Shown here: positions 36,455 to 45,538 of the stretch, piece by piece
Layout of the letters: every line of letters begins with the position of its first letter
Numbering within the stretch: the stretch's first letter is position 1
Assembly (NCBI RefSeq): GCF_003342675.1
Contig: NZ_CP031148.1
Span: forward strand, 682,001 to 746,000
Direction of reading: 5' to 3'
DNA: 64,000 bases
Source: Haloplanus rubicundus
Lineage (GTDB): Archaea > Halobacteriota > Halobacteria > Halobacteriales > Haloferacaceae
Made by a program: the position numbers and the translations under genes
Notes under the pieces: generated by a model
Told to the model about the DNA's origin: nothing
The model's database searches: none
What the model saw: only the letters and a program-made list of their open reading frames with translations

Positions 36455-37264
36455 ATGGTCTCGTCCTCGCTCCCGTTCGACGATTCGACGGTGTCCGCTC
36501 TCCAGGCCGTCGTCGCCGCGCTCGTAGTCTCCGGACTCGGTCTCGGCGCGGGCGTCGCCCTCGTCGTCGGCCTCTCGTTGCTCCTAGTCGGTCTCGGTCT
36601 GAACCCCTCGCCGCTCACCCTCCTCGTGATATCGCTCGTCTCGATTCAGGGCGTCGCGTTCGGCGGCGTCGCCCTTCTCTATCTCCGCTTTCGCGGTCGC
36701 CCCGTCACGAGCGTCGGCCTCCGACTCCCCTCGGTGCGCGACCTCCTGATCGTCGTCGCGGGCTACGCGACGGCCTTCATCGCCGCCATCACCGGGGCCA
36801 TCGTCATCAGCGTCACGGGCGCCCCGGCGGGCGAGAACCAGGTCGCCGAGTTCGCGAGCACCGACCCCTCCGTCCTGCTGTGGCTGATCCCCGCCTCCTT
36901 CCTCCTCATCGGGCCGGGCGAGGAACTGCTCTTTCGGGGCATCGTCCAGGGACGGCTCCGCGAGACGTTCGACCGCGTCCCCGGCGTCGTCCTCGCGAGC
37001 GCGCTCTTCGCCGCCGTCCACTTCGCCGCCCTGACCGGCGGCACCGGCGGACGCCTCGTCACCATCACGGTTCTCTTTTTCCCCGCCCTCGTCTTCGGCA
37101 CCGTCTACGAACTCACCGACAACCTCGTCGTCCCCGCGCTTGTCCACGGTGCGTACAACGCGACGCTGTTTGCCTTCGCTTACCTCGCCATCCGGCTCTC
37201 GGAGTCGGGGGGGCTCCCGGAGCCGGGAGCCGGCACCGAGATGCTCTCGCTGCTTCCCGTCTGA
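36455..37264 (+). CDS. CPBP (Abi/CAAX-type) intramembrane metalloprotease
   Basis: 269 residues with about seven to eight transmembrane helices. The catalytic motif EELLFRG gives Glu156, Glu157 and Arg161, and the further metal-binding histidines are His189 (AVHFAAL) and His231 (LVHGAYN). All expected active-site residues are present. Archaeal CPBP proteases have few known substrates. A TATA-like AAGCTTTTG (36423-36431) precedes the start. Confidence 0.88.
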   Translation: MVSSSLPFDDSTVSALQAVVAALVVSGLGLGAGVALVVGLSLLLVGLGLNPSPLTLLVISLVSIQGVAFGGVALLYLRFRGRPVTSVGLRLPSVRDLLIVVAGYATAFIAAITGAIVISVTGAPAGENQVAEFASTDPSVLLWLIPASFLLIGPGEELLFRGIVQGRLRETFDRVPGVVLASALFAAVHFAALTGGTGGRLVTITVLFFPALVFGTVYELTDNLVVPALVHGAYNATLFAFAYLAIRLSESGGLPEPGAGTEMLSLLPV

Positions 37265-37318
37265 TCGCACCCGTCGGCGAACGGAACCCTTACCGCCGCG
37301 CCCGCGAAAGCCGGGGCC

Positions 37319-38812
37319 ATGCGCGAGCACTTCGAACTGCGGCGCGGCGACGCCCTCGGCCGCATCGGGGCGTTGACCGTGCCGCGGGCCGGCCGGACCG
37401 TCGAGACGCCGGCGCTGCTCCCCGTGATCAACCCCAACATCCGGACGGTGTCGCCGGCGCGACTCGAAGCCGAGTTCGGCGCCGAGGCCTTGATCACCAA
37501 CGCCTACATCATTCGCAAGACCGCCGACCTCCGCGAGCGAGCCATAGCGGAGGGGCTCCACGACATGCTCGAGTTCTCGGGCGCCATCTTCACCGACTCC
37601 GGCTCCTTCCAGCTCGCCGAGTACGGCGAGATAGACGTGACGACCCGCGAGATTCTGGAGTTCCAGCACGCCATCGGCTCCGACGTGGCGACGCCGGTGG
37701 ACGTGCCGACGCCGCCCGACGCCGCCCGCGAGGCGGCCGAGGTGGACCTGGAGACGACCCGGCAGGCGCTCGCGGACGCCGAGGCCGTCGACACCGGCGA
37801 GATGCTGGTCAACGCGCCGATCCAGGGCTCGACCCACCTCGACCTCCGGGAGGAGGCGGCTCGCCACGCCGACGCCACCGATCTGGACGTGTTCCCCGTC
37901 GGCGCCGTCGTCCCGTTGATGAACGACTACCGCTACGCCGACGTGGTGGACGTGGTGGCCGCGGCCAAGCGGGGGCTGGGCGCCGACGCCCCCGTCCACC
38001 TCTTCGGCGCCGGTCACCCCATGATGTTCGCGCTCGCCGTCGCGATGGGCTGTGACGTCTTCGACTCCGCCGCCTACGCCATCTACGCGCGCGACGACCG
38101 CTATCTCACCGTCCGCGGGACGAAACACCTCGACGACGTCGACTACTTCCCCTGCGAGTGTCCCGTCTGTGCCGCCAACGATCCCACCGACGTCCGCGCG
38201 GCCGACGACGACGAGCGCGAACGCCTCCTCGCGGAACACAACCTCCACGTCTCCTACGGCGAACTCCGCCGGATCAAGAACGCGATCAGGGAGGGGAGCC
38301 TGCTCGAACTCGTCGAGACCCGCGCCCGCGGTCACCCCACGATGCTCGACGGCTACCGCGCTCTCCTGGATCACACCGCGGAGATCGAACGCCACGACCC
38401 CGCCTCCAAGGGCGCCTTCTTCTACTGCTCGGCCGAGAGCGCGCGCCGACCCGAGGTAGTCCGCCACCACGACCGGATCGGCCGCCTCGACGCGCCCGCC
38501 CGACTGCTGGTGACGGCAGGATCGGCGCCCTCCGACGACTACTTCGACGCCGCGTGGCGCCTCTTGCCCCCCTTCGGTCCCGTCCCCCGCGCGCTCTCGG
38601 AGACGTACCCGTTCACCGCCGAACTCCCCGACCGCACCGACGCGGCGGCCTGCCAGGCCGCCGCCCGGGGGGTCGCCGCCCTCGTCGACGCCAACCCCGC
38701 GACCGACGTGACCGTCGCCCACGACGACTGGCCGGCCTCGGCGCTCGCGCTGCTGCCCGACTCGGTCACCGTCGAGCGACTGGGGGCGCGGCGGGATCGG
38801 GACGACGACTGA
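37319..38812 (+). CDS. tgtA: tRNA-guanine(15) transglycosylase (archaeosine synthesis)
   Basis: 497 residues. The nucleophilic Asp93 lies in [13 protein letters not shown]. Zinc ligands are Cys279, Cys281 and Cys284 (PCECPVC) plus a downstream His. [14 protein letters not shown] and the C-terminal domains of the archaeal enzyme follow. It exchanges guanine 15 in the D-loop of tRNA for preQ0. ArcS, the next enzyme of the pathway, is encoded 1.8 kb downstream. Confidence 0.96.
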   Translation: MREHFELRRGDALGRIGALTVPRAGRTVETPALLPVINPNIRTVSPARLEAEFGAEALITNAYIIRKTADLRERAIAEGLHDMLEFSGAIFTDSGSFQLAEYGEIDVTTREILEFQHAIGSDVATPVDVPTPPDAAREAAEVDLETTRQALADAEAVDTGEMLVNAPIQGSTHLDLREEAARHADATDLDVFPVGAVVPLMNDYRYADVVDVVAAAKRGLGADAPVHLFGAGHPMMFALAVAMGCDVFDSAAYAIYARDDRYLTVRGTKHLDDVDYFPCECPVCAANDPTDVRAADDDERERLLAEHNLHVSYGELRRIKNAIREGSLLELVETRARGHPTMLDGYRALLDHTAEIERHDPASKGAFFYCSAESARRPEVVRHHDRIGRLDAPARLLVTAGSAPSDDYFDAAWRLLPPFGPVPRALSETYPFTAELPDRTDAAACQAAARGVAALVDANPATDVTVAHDDWPASALALLPDSVTVERLGARRDRDDD

Positions 38813-38851
38813 CAGCTGTTCGCGTGTGACACACAGTCACGTTTCATTGAA

Positions 38852-39247
38852 ATGTCAGCACTCCGTTGGTGGAACCGACAGATGTCCAACCGAACTCGCG
38901 CAGCCGACACGACGGAGCACGACCCCGAGGCGGGTGACGAACCGCTTTCCCCGGACGTCGCAGCGGCCCTCCGCGACGTCGCCGACCGGATCGACGGGTG
39001 TGCCGGATCGCTCCCGATCGGTCCCGCCCGTCACCACGCCAGACGCGCCGCGGTGGCCGCGCGGACGACGGCGGCCGAGGACGTGCGACTCGCGGACCGG
39101 CGGATGGCCATCGGGACGCTCGTCACGGAACTCCGGACTGCCGCGGACGAAGCCGACGCGACGCGCGCCCAGTACGACCTGCTCCAACTCCTGTACGAGG
39201 ACGTGTTGCCGGTGACTCGCGAGGCGAGCGCCGACATCTACGCCTGA
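38852..39247 (+). CDS. Haloarchaeal hypothetical protein, helical
   Basis: 131 residues from ATG 38852 (an in-frame ATG at 38882 is possible). Mostly helical with many Ala, Arg and Asp residues and no cysteine cluster beyond a single Cys; the middle part (DVADRIDGCAGSLPIGPARHHARRAA) is the most distinctive. No family recognised. It stands alone between tgtA and a short lipoprotein gene. Confidence 0.55.
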   Translation: MSALRWWNRQMSNRTRAADTTEHDPEAGDEPLSPDVAAALRDVADRIDGCAGSLPIGPARHHARRAAVAARTTAAEDVRLADRRMAIGTLVTELRTAADEADATRAQYDLLQLLYEDVLPVTREASADIYA

Positions 39248-39323
39248 GTGGCGAGCGCGATGTGCCGGCCGCGTGCGCCTCGGCGACGACCGATTTTTGA
39301 GGGCGTGTCACGAAGACACACGC

Positions 39324-39464
39324 ATGAACCGACGACGCTTCGTCGCGGCGGTGACCGTCAGCCTCGCCGGCTGTTCGTCCCCGGAGGACGACGGCGGGAG
39401 CGACGACGGGGGTAGTGGGCCGTACGGGAAGGTCGACGCCCGTCCCCGACCGGCCGCGCCCTGA
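39324..39464 (+). CDS. Short Tat-lipoprotein, 46 residues, possibly truncated
   Basis: The N-terminus MNRRRFVAAVTVSLAGCSS has a twin-arginine start and lipobox (LAGC) typical of haloarchaeal secreted lipoproteins. After the Cys comes an acidic Gly/Ser linker and only about 15 more residues. Most such lipoproteins are much longer, so this is either a genuine tiny lipoprotein or the head of a broken gene. Confidence 0.55.
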   Translation: MNRRRFVAAVTVSLAGCSSPEDDGGSDDGGSGPYGKVDARPRPAAP

Positions 39465-39531
39465 TCGGCACCCTCGTGGTACCACGACCCTCGCAACCGT
39501 TATCCGTCGGGGGAGTGTACGTTTGTTTGTA

Positions 39532-39726
39532 ATGGCAAACGGTACGGTTGATTTCTTCAACGACACAGGCGGCTACGGTTTCATCGAGACTGACGACGCG
39601 GACGACGACGTGTTCTTCCACATGGAGGACGTTGGCGGTCCGGACCTCGAAGAGGGACAGGACGTGGACTTCGAAATCGAGGACTCCCCCAAGGGTCCCC
39701 GCGCGACGAACGTCGTCCGCAACTAA
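39532..39726 (+). CDS. cspA: Cold-shock domain protein
   Basis: 64 residues, one CSD. RNP1-like GYGFIET and RNP2-like VFFHMEDV are present; the start MANGTVDFFNDTGGYG is standard for haloarchaeal CspA. It binds single-stranded RNA or DNA and acts as an RNA chaperone. Independent gene with an AT-rich upstream stretch (TACGTTTGTTTGTA). Confidence 0.95.
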   Translation: MANGTVDFFNDTGGYGFIETDDADDDVFFHMEDVGGPDLEEGQDVDFEIEDSPKGPRATNVVRN

Positions 39727-39812
39727 CGCTATCGCCGCTCTGCGGCGACAGTCGACGCGTATTTTTGACGGACTCGCCCGCCGAGCGACCGGTGTGCGCC
39801 GATCGGCGGCCG

Positions 39813-40280
39813 TCAGTCCTGACTGACGTCCTGCATTCGCTCCGTGAAGTCCCACGAGTAGCATCGCTCGGGGTCGATCCGGATGGCGACTTCGTCCCGC
39901 GCCGGGTCGAGGAGCCGACGGGCGAGCGACGAGTCGGTACCGCCGAGGTAGCGTTCGAGGAGGGAGCGCAACACGGCCTTGTCGTCGTCGGGGGTCAGGG
40001 TCGCCGAGCCACAGCCACGGACTCCCCGGTAGGGTGGATCGTTGGTCGACACCTCGAAGGCGACGCCGTCGTCCGCCCGGAGATATCGCACTACGTCCGC
40101 GTCGGCCGAGGTAGCACAGACGAACTCGCCGGCGTCGGGGTCGAAGTCGTACCACAGCGAGAGCATCCAGAGGCCGCCGGGGGGTGTCCGGCAGGCCACA
40201 CGGATCGGGACGTGAGCGTCGGCGAGAAAGGACGCGACCCCCGCGCGGTCCCACTCGCCGGTGTACGAAACCTCGGTCAT
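39813..40280 (-). CDS. Pyridoxamine 5'-phosphate oxidase-like FMN-binding split-barrel protein
   Basis: 155 residues from the ATG at 40280. The pattern VACRTPPGGLWMLSLWYDFD, VCATSADADVVRYLR and VAFEVSTNDPPYRGVRG is that of the flavin-reductase/PNPOx split-barrel fold common in archaea. The exact reaction cannot be told. It ends WDFTERMQDVSQD. It is convergent with cspA and divergent from the small membrane protein at 40366. Confidence 0.75.
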   Translation of the reverse strand: MTEVSYTGEWDRAGVASFLADAHVPIRVACRTPPGGLWMLSLWYDFDPDAGEFVCATSADADVVRYLRADDGVAFEVSTNDPPYRGVRGCGSATLTPDDDKAVLRSLLERYLGGTDSSLARRLLDPARDEVAIRIDPERCYSWDFTERMQDVSQD

Positions 40281-40365
40281 GCCCCGCGTTAGGACGCGGG
40301 TGGCTAAAAGCCGCGGACTGGTCGACCGCCCAACGTTTTTGTCGCCCGGCCGAGAGCCGTCCGTC

Positions 40366-40605
40366 ATGCTCCGCCCGCTCCTGCAGTTCGGCGTCCCCGG
40401 CGGCATCGAACTCCTGATCGTCCTGCTCATCACGGTGCTCTCTCTGGTCGTCCCGCTCGTCGTTTCCGTCCTGATCTACCGGGATGCGAAGGGGCGGGGC
40501 AGTCGCCACGCCCTCGCCTGGGCCGTCGGCGCCTTCCTCGGCAGTCTGGTCGTCTGGGTGCTCTACTACGTTGTCCGCGACGAGGTCGGGTCGCGGAGCG
40601 TGTAG
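40366..40605 (+). CDS. Small membrane protein with two helices
   Basis: 79 residues. Two transmembrane helices (LLIVLLITVLSLVVPLVVSVLIY and a second at HALAWAVGAFLGSLVVWVLYYVV) are linked by RDAKGRGSR. This layout is widespread in haloarchaea without known function. It precedes arcS by 50 bp on the same strand. Confidence 0.7.
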   Translation: MLRPLLQFGVPGGIELLIVLLITVLSLVVPLVVSVLIYRDAKGRGSRHALAWAVGAFLGSLVVWVLYYVVRDEVGSRSV

Positions 40606-40655
40606 CGACGGGCCGGGAACGAAATCTAGTTCCGCGTCCCCCGCCACGACCCTCC

Positions 40656-42416
40656 ATGACCGAGTATTTCGAGGTTCACGCGCGGGACGGCGCCGCCCGG
40701 ATCGGCGAACTCCGCCTGCGTGACCCCGTGACGACCCCCGCGCTCGCCGACGACGTCGTCGTCGACGCCGGGAGTCTGTGGGCCGCCGACCGCGACCCGC
40801 CGGAGGGAAACGAGGGGGCGGTGACGGTGCTTCCCCACCGCGCCTTCCCCGCGGGCACCGACCCGACCGTCCAGGAGTCCTTCGCCGTCGACTACCCCGA
40901 CGTCGACTTCCCGAGCGCCGGCGTCGTCACCGCCGAGACGGCCGCCGACTACGGCTGTGACGCCTACGTCCTCGCGAACGCCCCGGGCGTCGTCGGCCAC
41001 GGCGAATCCTTCCGCGACGAGACCATCGCCGTCCGCGAGGCGATTCCGCCGGACACCGCCCTCTATCTCGCCGGCGTCGCCACGCCCGCGAACGTCGCCA
41101 GCCTCGTCGCCGCCGGTGTCGACCTCGTCGACGCCAAACTCGCCCGCGTGAAGGGGAGACAGGGCGTGTATCTCACGACCGAGGGCGAGTACCACCTCGA
41201 CGAACTCGCCGCCGAGGGCGGCGAACTCCCCGGTTCCTTCCCCTCCGATCCGCCGCTCGACGAGTTCACCCGCGAGGACTGCGTTTCCCACAACGTCGCG
41301 GCGCTCGACTCCGCGCTCGCGACCGTTCGCACCCGGATTCGCCGGGGGCGCCTGCGGGACTACCTGGAGGGGCAGGCCCGCCACGAGAACTGGCTGACCG
41401 CCACGTTCCGCGAGTTCGACCACGAGTACCGCTATCTGGAGGAGCGCACGCCCGTCATTCGCGAAGCGGAGATCAGCGCGGCGAGCGAGGAGACGCTGGA
41501 TCGGGTCGAGATTCAGCGCTTCGCCGACCGCGTGACGACCCGCTATCGCAACCGGTTCTCGAACCCGCTCGTCCTCGTCCCCTGTTCGGCGCGGAAACCC
41601 TACAGCGACTCCCAGAGCCACGCCCAGTTCCACCGCGCCATACATTATCGCGGCCACCTCGCCTCGATGACCTCGCCCATCGGCGTCGTGCCCCAGGAAC
41701 TGGAGTGTACCTACCCCGCCCAGCACTACGACGCCGTCGTCACCGGCGACTGGAGCGAGGGGGAGAAGACGTTCGTCGCGGCGGTGCTCCGGCGCTACCT
41801 GGAGCGCAACGACTACCCCCGGGTCATCGCGCACGTCCCCGGCGAGGGCTACCGCGACATCTGCGAACGGGTGGCCGACGACGTGGACGTGCCCTTCGAG
41901 TTCACCGTCGCGGACCACCCCACCACCTCCGAGTCGCTGTCGAACCTCTCGGACGCCCTCGCGGGCGAACTCAAGTACTCGAAGCGGGAGCGCCAGCACA
42001 ACACGGTGCGGGCCATCGCGGACTACCAGTTCGGCGCGGGCGCGGGCGACGACCTGTTTCCCGACCTGCGGACGACGAGCCGGCACCCCAAGTTGCAGAT
42101 TCGTGACGACGAGGGAACGCAACTCGCGGCACAGGTGCCCCAGTACGGCGTCCTCTCTTTCACGCTCGACGGCGCCCGGCACTGGGCCGAGAGCGACGCG
42201 CCGACCAAGCGGGTCGAAATCGACTCCTTCGTCCCCCACGGGAGCGTCCTCGCTCCCGGCGTCGTCGACGCGAGCGAGGGAATTCGCGTCGGCGACGAGG
42301 TGGTCGTCGAGGGGCCCGTTGCCTTCGGCGTCGGCCGCGCCGAGATGAGCGGGCCGGAGATGCGGGACAGTACGCGGGGCGTGGCCGTCCAGGTGCGCCA
42401 CGTCGAGGAGACGTAG
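40656..42416 (+). CDS. arcS: Archaeosine synthase ArcS
   Basis: 586 residues. The N-terminal half is a TGT-like domain lacking the nucleophilic DSGSFQ motif. The ArcS-specific block PCSARKPYSDSQSHAQFHRAI starts at about residue 309 (Cys310) and is the catalytic core. A C-terminal PUA domain (AKRVEID-like, VLAPGVVDASEGIRVGDEVVV) binds tRNA. ArcS adds lysine or ammonia-derived nitrogen to preQ0-tRNA made by TgtA, giving archaeosine at position 15. Confidence 0.94.
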   Translation: MTEYFEVHARDGAARIGELRLRDPVTTPALADDVVVDAGSLWAADRDPPEGNEGAVTVLPHRAFPAGTDPTVQESFAVDYPDVDFPSAGVVTAETAADYGCDAYVLANAPGVVGHGESFRDETIAVREAIPPDTALYLAGVATPANVASLVAAGVDLVDAKLARVKGRQGVYLTTEGEYHLDELAAEGGELPGSFPSDPPLDEFTREDCVSHNVAALDSALATVRTRIRRGRLRDYLEGQARHENWLTATFREFDHEYRYLEERTPVIREAEISAASEETLDRVEIQRFADRVTTRYRNRFSNPLVLVPCSARKPYSDSQSHAQFHRAIHYRGHLASMTSPIGVVPQELECTYPAQHYDAVVTGDWSEGEKTFVAAVLRRYLERNDYPRVIAHVPGEGYRDICERVADDVDVPFEFTVADHPTTSESLSNLSDALAGELKYSKRERQHNTVRAIADYQFGAGAGDDLFPDLRTTSRHPKLQIRDDEGTQLAAQVPQYGVLSFTLDGARHWAESDAPTKRVEIDSFVPHGSVLAPGVVDASEGIRVGDEVVVEGPVAFGVGRAEMSGPEMRDSTRGVAVQVRHVEET

Positions 42417-42425
42417 CGCGGAGTC

Positions 42426-42448
42426 GGCCGCGGGCATCACCCGCGGCC
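42426..42448. terminator. Hairpin after arcS
   Basis: GGCCGCGGG (42426-42434) and CCCGCGGCC (42440-42448) are perfect complements around a 5-nt loop, 9 bp after the arcS stop. No T tract follows directly, so a terminator role is tentative. Confidence 0.45.
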
Positions 42449-42504
42449 GTCCGGAGCGACCAGCGAGGACAACGCTTAACATCGTTTCCCGACTACGTGC
42501 GTCG

Positions 42505-44337
42505 ATGCCATCGCCCGTCCGGCGCGACGTGATCCGGGTCGATCTCTCCGCGGGCACCGTCGTTCGCGAGCGCGTCCCCGACGACTGGCGACACGACTTC
42601 CTGGGCGGCAAGGGTCTCGGCGCCCGCTACCTCTACGCGGAACTCGACGCGGGGACCGACCCGCTCGGCCCCGACAACCGCCTCGCCTTCTTCCTCGGCC
42701 CGCTCTCGGGTTACCTGCCGGCTGAATCGCGCTACGCCGCCGTCACCAAGTCGCCGCTGACCGGCGCCTTCCTCGACTCCTACAGCGGCGGGTCGTTCGC
42801 GGACGCCCTCGCGGGGGCGCTCCCCGAGGCCTTCGGGCTGATCGTCCAGGGCGCCGCCGACGAGCCGGTGCAACTGACCGTCGCCGACGGCGACGTGACC
42901 GTCGAGTCGGCGGCCGACCTCTGGGGCGCCGACGCCGCGGAGGTGGACGACGCGCTCGCGGGATCGGTCGCCTGTATCGGCCCGGCCGGCGAGAACGAGG
43001 TGGCGTACGCGACGGTCGCCTCCGACGGCGGCGACCACCACGCCGGCCGCGGCGGCGCCGGAGCCGTGATGGGCGCGAAACGGCTGAAGGCCGTCGCCGT
43101 CCACGGCGACTCGCCGGAGCCGACGCCGGAACTCGCGGCGCTCCGGGAGCGCTACGACGACGCCTACCGCGACGACGACACCGGTCGCTGGCAGGCCGCC
43201 GGCGAGACGGTCGAGAGCGTCGACTTCGCCAACGAGGTGGGCGTCCTCTCCACCCGCGGCTGGCAGGGCGGGACGTTCGACGACGCCGGCGACATCGGCG
43301 TCGAGGCGGTGCGCGAGGCAGCGACGGGGCGGGAAAACGAAGAGGACGCCGTCCCGGGGGGCTTTCGCGTCGAGGCCGGAGACGACGAGTCGGTGCCGCG
43401 GGGCGGCGCCCTGATGTCGCTCGGCGCCGGCCTCGGGATCGACGACTTCGACGACGTGGCCCGTCTCGGCTCGGTCTGTGACCTGCTCGGTATGGACGCC
43501 ATCAGCGCCGGCAACGCCGTCGCGTGGGTGATGCGCGCGGTGGACGCGGCCGCCGTCGACTTCGAGACGGATGTCGACCTCGCGTTCGGCGACGCCGACG
43601 CCGCGGCGGCGTTGCTGGAGGCCATCGCCACCCGTTCGACCGACCTCGGTGACACGCTCGCCGACGGGGTCGAGGCCGCCCGCGAGCGGCACGGCGCCGC
43701 GACGGTGCCGACGGTGAAGTCGATGGAACTGCCGGCCTACGACCCCCGCGGCGCCGCGGGGATGGCGCTGGCCTACGCCACCAGCGACCGCGGGGGGTGT
43801 CACCGCCGCGCCCGGCCGGTCGAGCGCGAGGCGTTCGCCCGCGACGAGTGGAGCGACGCCGACCGCGTCGCCACCGTCGTCGGCGCCCAGAACGTCCGCT
43901 CGACGCTCTGGAGCCTCGTCGTCGACGACTTCGCCGGCGAGACCATGTGGGAGGACCTCGGCGCGGAGTGGCTGCGGGCGGTCGGGCTGGACCACGACCG
44001 GGCGTCGCTGGCGACGCTCGGCGAACGCGTCTGGACGCTCGTCCGCCTGTTCAACGTCCGCGAGGGGTTCGACCGGGCGGACGACACCCTGCCCGAACTG
44101 TTCGAGGACCCGCTTCCCGACGGGCCGGCGGCCGGCCGCACCGTCGACCGCGAGGCGTTCGAGGCGATGCTCGACGCCTACTACGCGGCGCGTGGCTGGT
44201 CGGTCGAGGGGCTGCCGACCGCCGAGACGGTCGACCGACTTGGGCTCGGTCCGGTCGTCGACGACGAGACGCCGCTCGGATCGGCGCCGGCCGTCACGCC
44301 CGTCGAGCACGACCCCGGCCGCGACTACAGCCCGTGA
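42505..44337 (+). CDS. Aldehyde ferredoxin oxidoreductase homologue without 4Fe-4S cysteines
   Basis: 610 residues. The pterin-binding N-terminal region (GGKGLGARYLYAEL, AVTKSPLTGAFLDSYSGGSF, HHAGRGGAGAVMGAKRLKAVAV) is clear. The CxxCxxxC motif expected near residues 280-300 is replaced by VPGGFRVEAGDDESVPRGG, and the C-terminal Cys of the DxLGxCKF-type motif is also missing (STLWSLVVDD). It therefore should not hold the usual Fe-S cluster and may do other tungsten or molybdenum chemistry, or none. A small zinc protein and a SAMP gene follow. Confidence 0.85.
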   Translation: MPSPVRRDVIRVDLSAGTVVRERVPDDWRHDFLGGKGLGARYLYAELDAGTDPLGPDNRLAFFLGPLSGYLPAESRYAAVTKSPLTGAFLDSYSGGSFADALAGALPEAFGLIVQGAADEPVQLTVADGDVTVESAADLWGADAAEVDDALAGSVACIGPAGENEVAYATVASDGGDHHAGRGGAGAVMGAKRLKAVAVHGDSPEPTPELAALRERYDDAYRDDDTGRWQAAGETVESVDFANEVGVLSTRGWQGGTFDDAGDIGVEAVREAATGRENEEDAVPGGFRVEAGDDESVPRGGALMSLGAGLGIDDFDDVARLGSVCDLLGMDAISAGNAVAWVMRAVDAAAVDFETDVDLAFGDADAAAALLEAIATRSTDLGDTLADGVEAARERHGAATVPTVKSMELPAYDPRGAAGMALAYATSDRGGCHRRARPVEREAFARDEWSDADRVATVVGAQNVRSTLWSLVVDDFAGETMWEDLGAEWLRAVGLDHDRASLATLGERVWTLVRLFNVREGFDRADDTLPELFEDPLPDGPAAGRTVDREAFEAMLDAYYAARGWSVEGLPTAETVDRLGLGPVVDDETPLGSAPAVTPVEHDPGRDYSP

Positions 44338-44498
44338 CGGGGTCGAACCCGTCGCGGCCCCACGACTGCTACCGGTGCGGTGCGACCATCGAACCCGGCC
44401 ACGTCTACGGCGCACTCGACTTGCTCGACGCCGACGGCGACCTTCGGGTCATGCTCTGTCGCTCCTGTGCGGCGGAGCTACGCGCGTTTCTCGAATAG
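44334..44498 (+). CDS. 54-residue CxxC zinc-finger protein
   Basis: GTG start overlapping the aor stop (GTGA). Two knuckles, CYRCGA and CRSCAA, about 30 residues apart, make a likely zinc ribbon. Small proteins of this type are common in haloarchaea and some affect biofilm or swarming; this one's role is unknown. Translationally coupled to the AOR homologue. Confidence 0.65.
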   Translation: MTGSNPSRPHDCYRCGATIEPGHVYGALDLLDADGDLRVMLCRSCAAELRAFLE

Positions 44499-44537
44499 GT
44501 GCGGGACCCTTTTACCGCTCGCGGGCCACCGGTTCGT

Positions 44538-44924
44538 ATGGACGAGTTCGACCTCGGCGTTCCCACACAGATTCTGGAATCGCTCCCCGACGAGGACGAG
44601 GCGGCACGACAGGACATGCAGCGGGCGGTCGCCGGCCTCGAAGCCCGACTGAACGAGGGCGTCTCGGCCGCGGACGACGAACGCGAGGCGGCCCAGACGG
44701 TCGTCGGCGCGCTCGAACGCCTCGAGGACCAGCTCGAACAGTACGACGAGTTCGTCCCCGAACTCCGGGCGTGGGGGCAGTCGCCCATCTACGCCATCGC
44801 GTGGCGCAATCTGCAGGCGGACCTCATCATGCAGATTCAGGAGGTCGGCTGGGTCGCCGAGCGCATCGATCAGGAGCGCAACTACCGGACCGTCGAGGAC
44901 GGCATTCGTCTGAGCGATCGGTAG
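44538..44924 (+). CDS. Haloarchaeal hypothetical protein, helical
   Basis: 128 residues from ATG 44538. Long acidic helices (DEDEAARQDMQRAVAGLEARL, TVVGALERLEDQLEQYDEFV) and a Trp-containing segment RAWGQSPIYAIAWRNLQADLIMQIQ. Probably cytoplasmic and possibly coiled-coil. Family not identified. It is preceded by its own TATA-like CTTTTACC (44508-44515). Confidence 0.65.
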   Translation: MDEFDLGVPTQILESLPDEDEAARQDMQRAVAGLEARLNEGVSAADDEREAAQTVVGALERLEDQLEQYDEFVPELRAWGQSPIYAIAWRNLQADLIMQIQEVGWVAERIDQERNYRTVEDGIRLSDR

Positions 44925-44982
44925 GGTAGCACCGCCACACGCTGTCGCGTTCCTTTTTACGCTGGCGCTCCGAACGGTTGGC

Positions 44983-45267
44983 ATGGACCTGCAACTGCGG
45001 TTTTTCGCAACGTTTCGCGAAGCGGTCGGCCAGAAGACCCTCGAACGCGAGTTCGAGGACGGCTCGACCGTCGGAGAGGTGCTTCTCGCCCTCGAATCCG
45101 AATACAACGGGCTCGAGGGGCAACTGCTGGACGATCAGGGCGAACTGCAGCCGAACCTCAACATCCTGAAGAACGGGCGGGAGGTGCTGCACATGAAGGG
45201 GCCGCAGACGCCGATGGAGGACGGCGACACGCTGTCTATCTTCCCGCCGGTGGCGGGAGGGGCATGA
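44983..45267 (+). CDS. Ubiquitin-like small archaeal modifier protein (SAMP3-like, MoaD/ThiS fold)
   Basis: 94 residues. Beta-grasp pattern LRFFATFREAVGQK, NILKNGREVLHM and a C-terminal IFPPVAGG followed by one extra Ala. The GG near the tail is the conjugation site of SAMPs and the sulfur carrier end of MoaD. Resemblance is closest, from memory, to SAMP3 of Haloferax. The residue after GG would have to be removed or tolerated for isopeptide bonding. It overlaps the next gene by 4 bp. Confidence 0.85.
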   Translation: MDLQLRFFATFREAVGQKTLEREFEDGSTVGEVLLALESEYNGLEGQLLDDQGELQPNLNILKNGREVLHMKGPQTPMEDGDTLSIFPPVAGGA

Positions 45268-45536
45268 CCGCCGACGAGTGGGTCCGCCGGGAGCGCTCGT
45301 TCCGGGGCATCTCACAGCGGCTGGCGATCAAATATCTGGAGAATCTGGGCGCCGAACAGGTCGACGACGACCGGGTCGAGGCCGAGGACTGGGCGGCCGA
45401 ACTCTCCTCGCAGACCGTCGGCATCGGGCCGTCGGTGTCGCTGACGCAGGTCGACCTCGTCTTCGAGGGCGACCCCGAAACCCTCGACCCGCTCATCGAG
45501 CGATTCGCACAGAAGGCGATGCGCGCCGGAGGCTGA
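45264..45536 (+). CDS. Conserved small protein coupled to the SAMP gene
   Basis: 90 residues, ATGA overlap with the SAMP gene. Sequence RSFRGISQRLAIKYLENLGAEQVDDD followed by a beta-rich part VGIGPSVSLTQVDLVFEGD. It looks like a small alpha/beta protein; family unknown to me. Co-translation with a ubiquitin-like protein suggests a partner or substrate in that pathway (inference). Confidence 0.7.
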   Translation: MTADEWVRRERSFRGISQRLAIKYLENLGAEQVDDDRVEAEDWAAELSSQTVGIGPSVSLTQVDLVFEGDPETLDPLIERFAQKAMRAGG

Positions 45537-45538
45537 TC

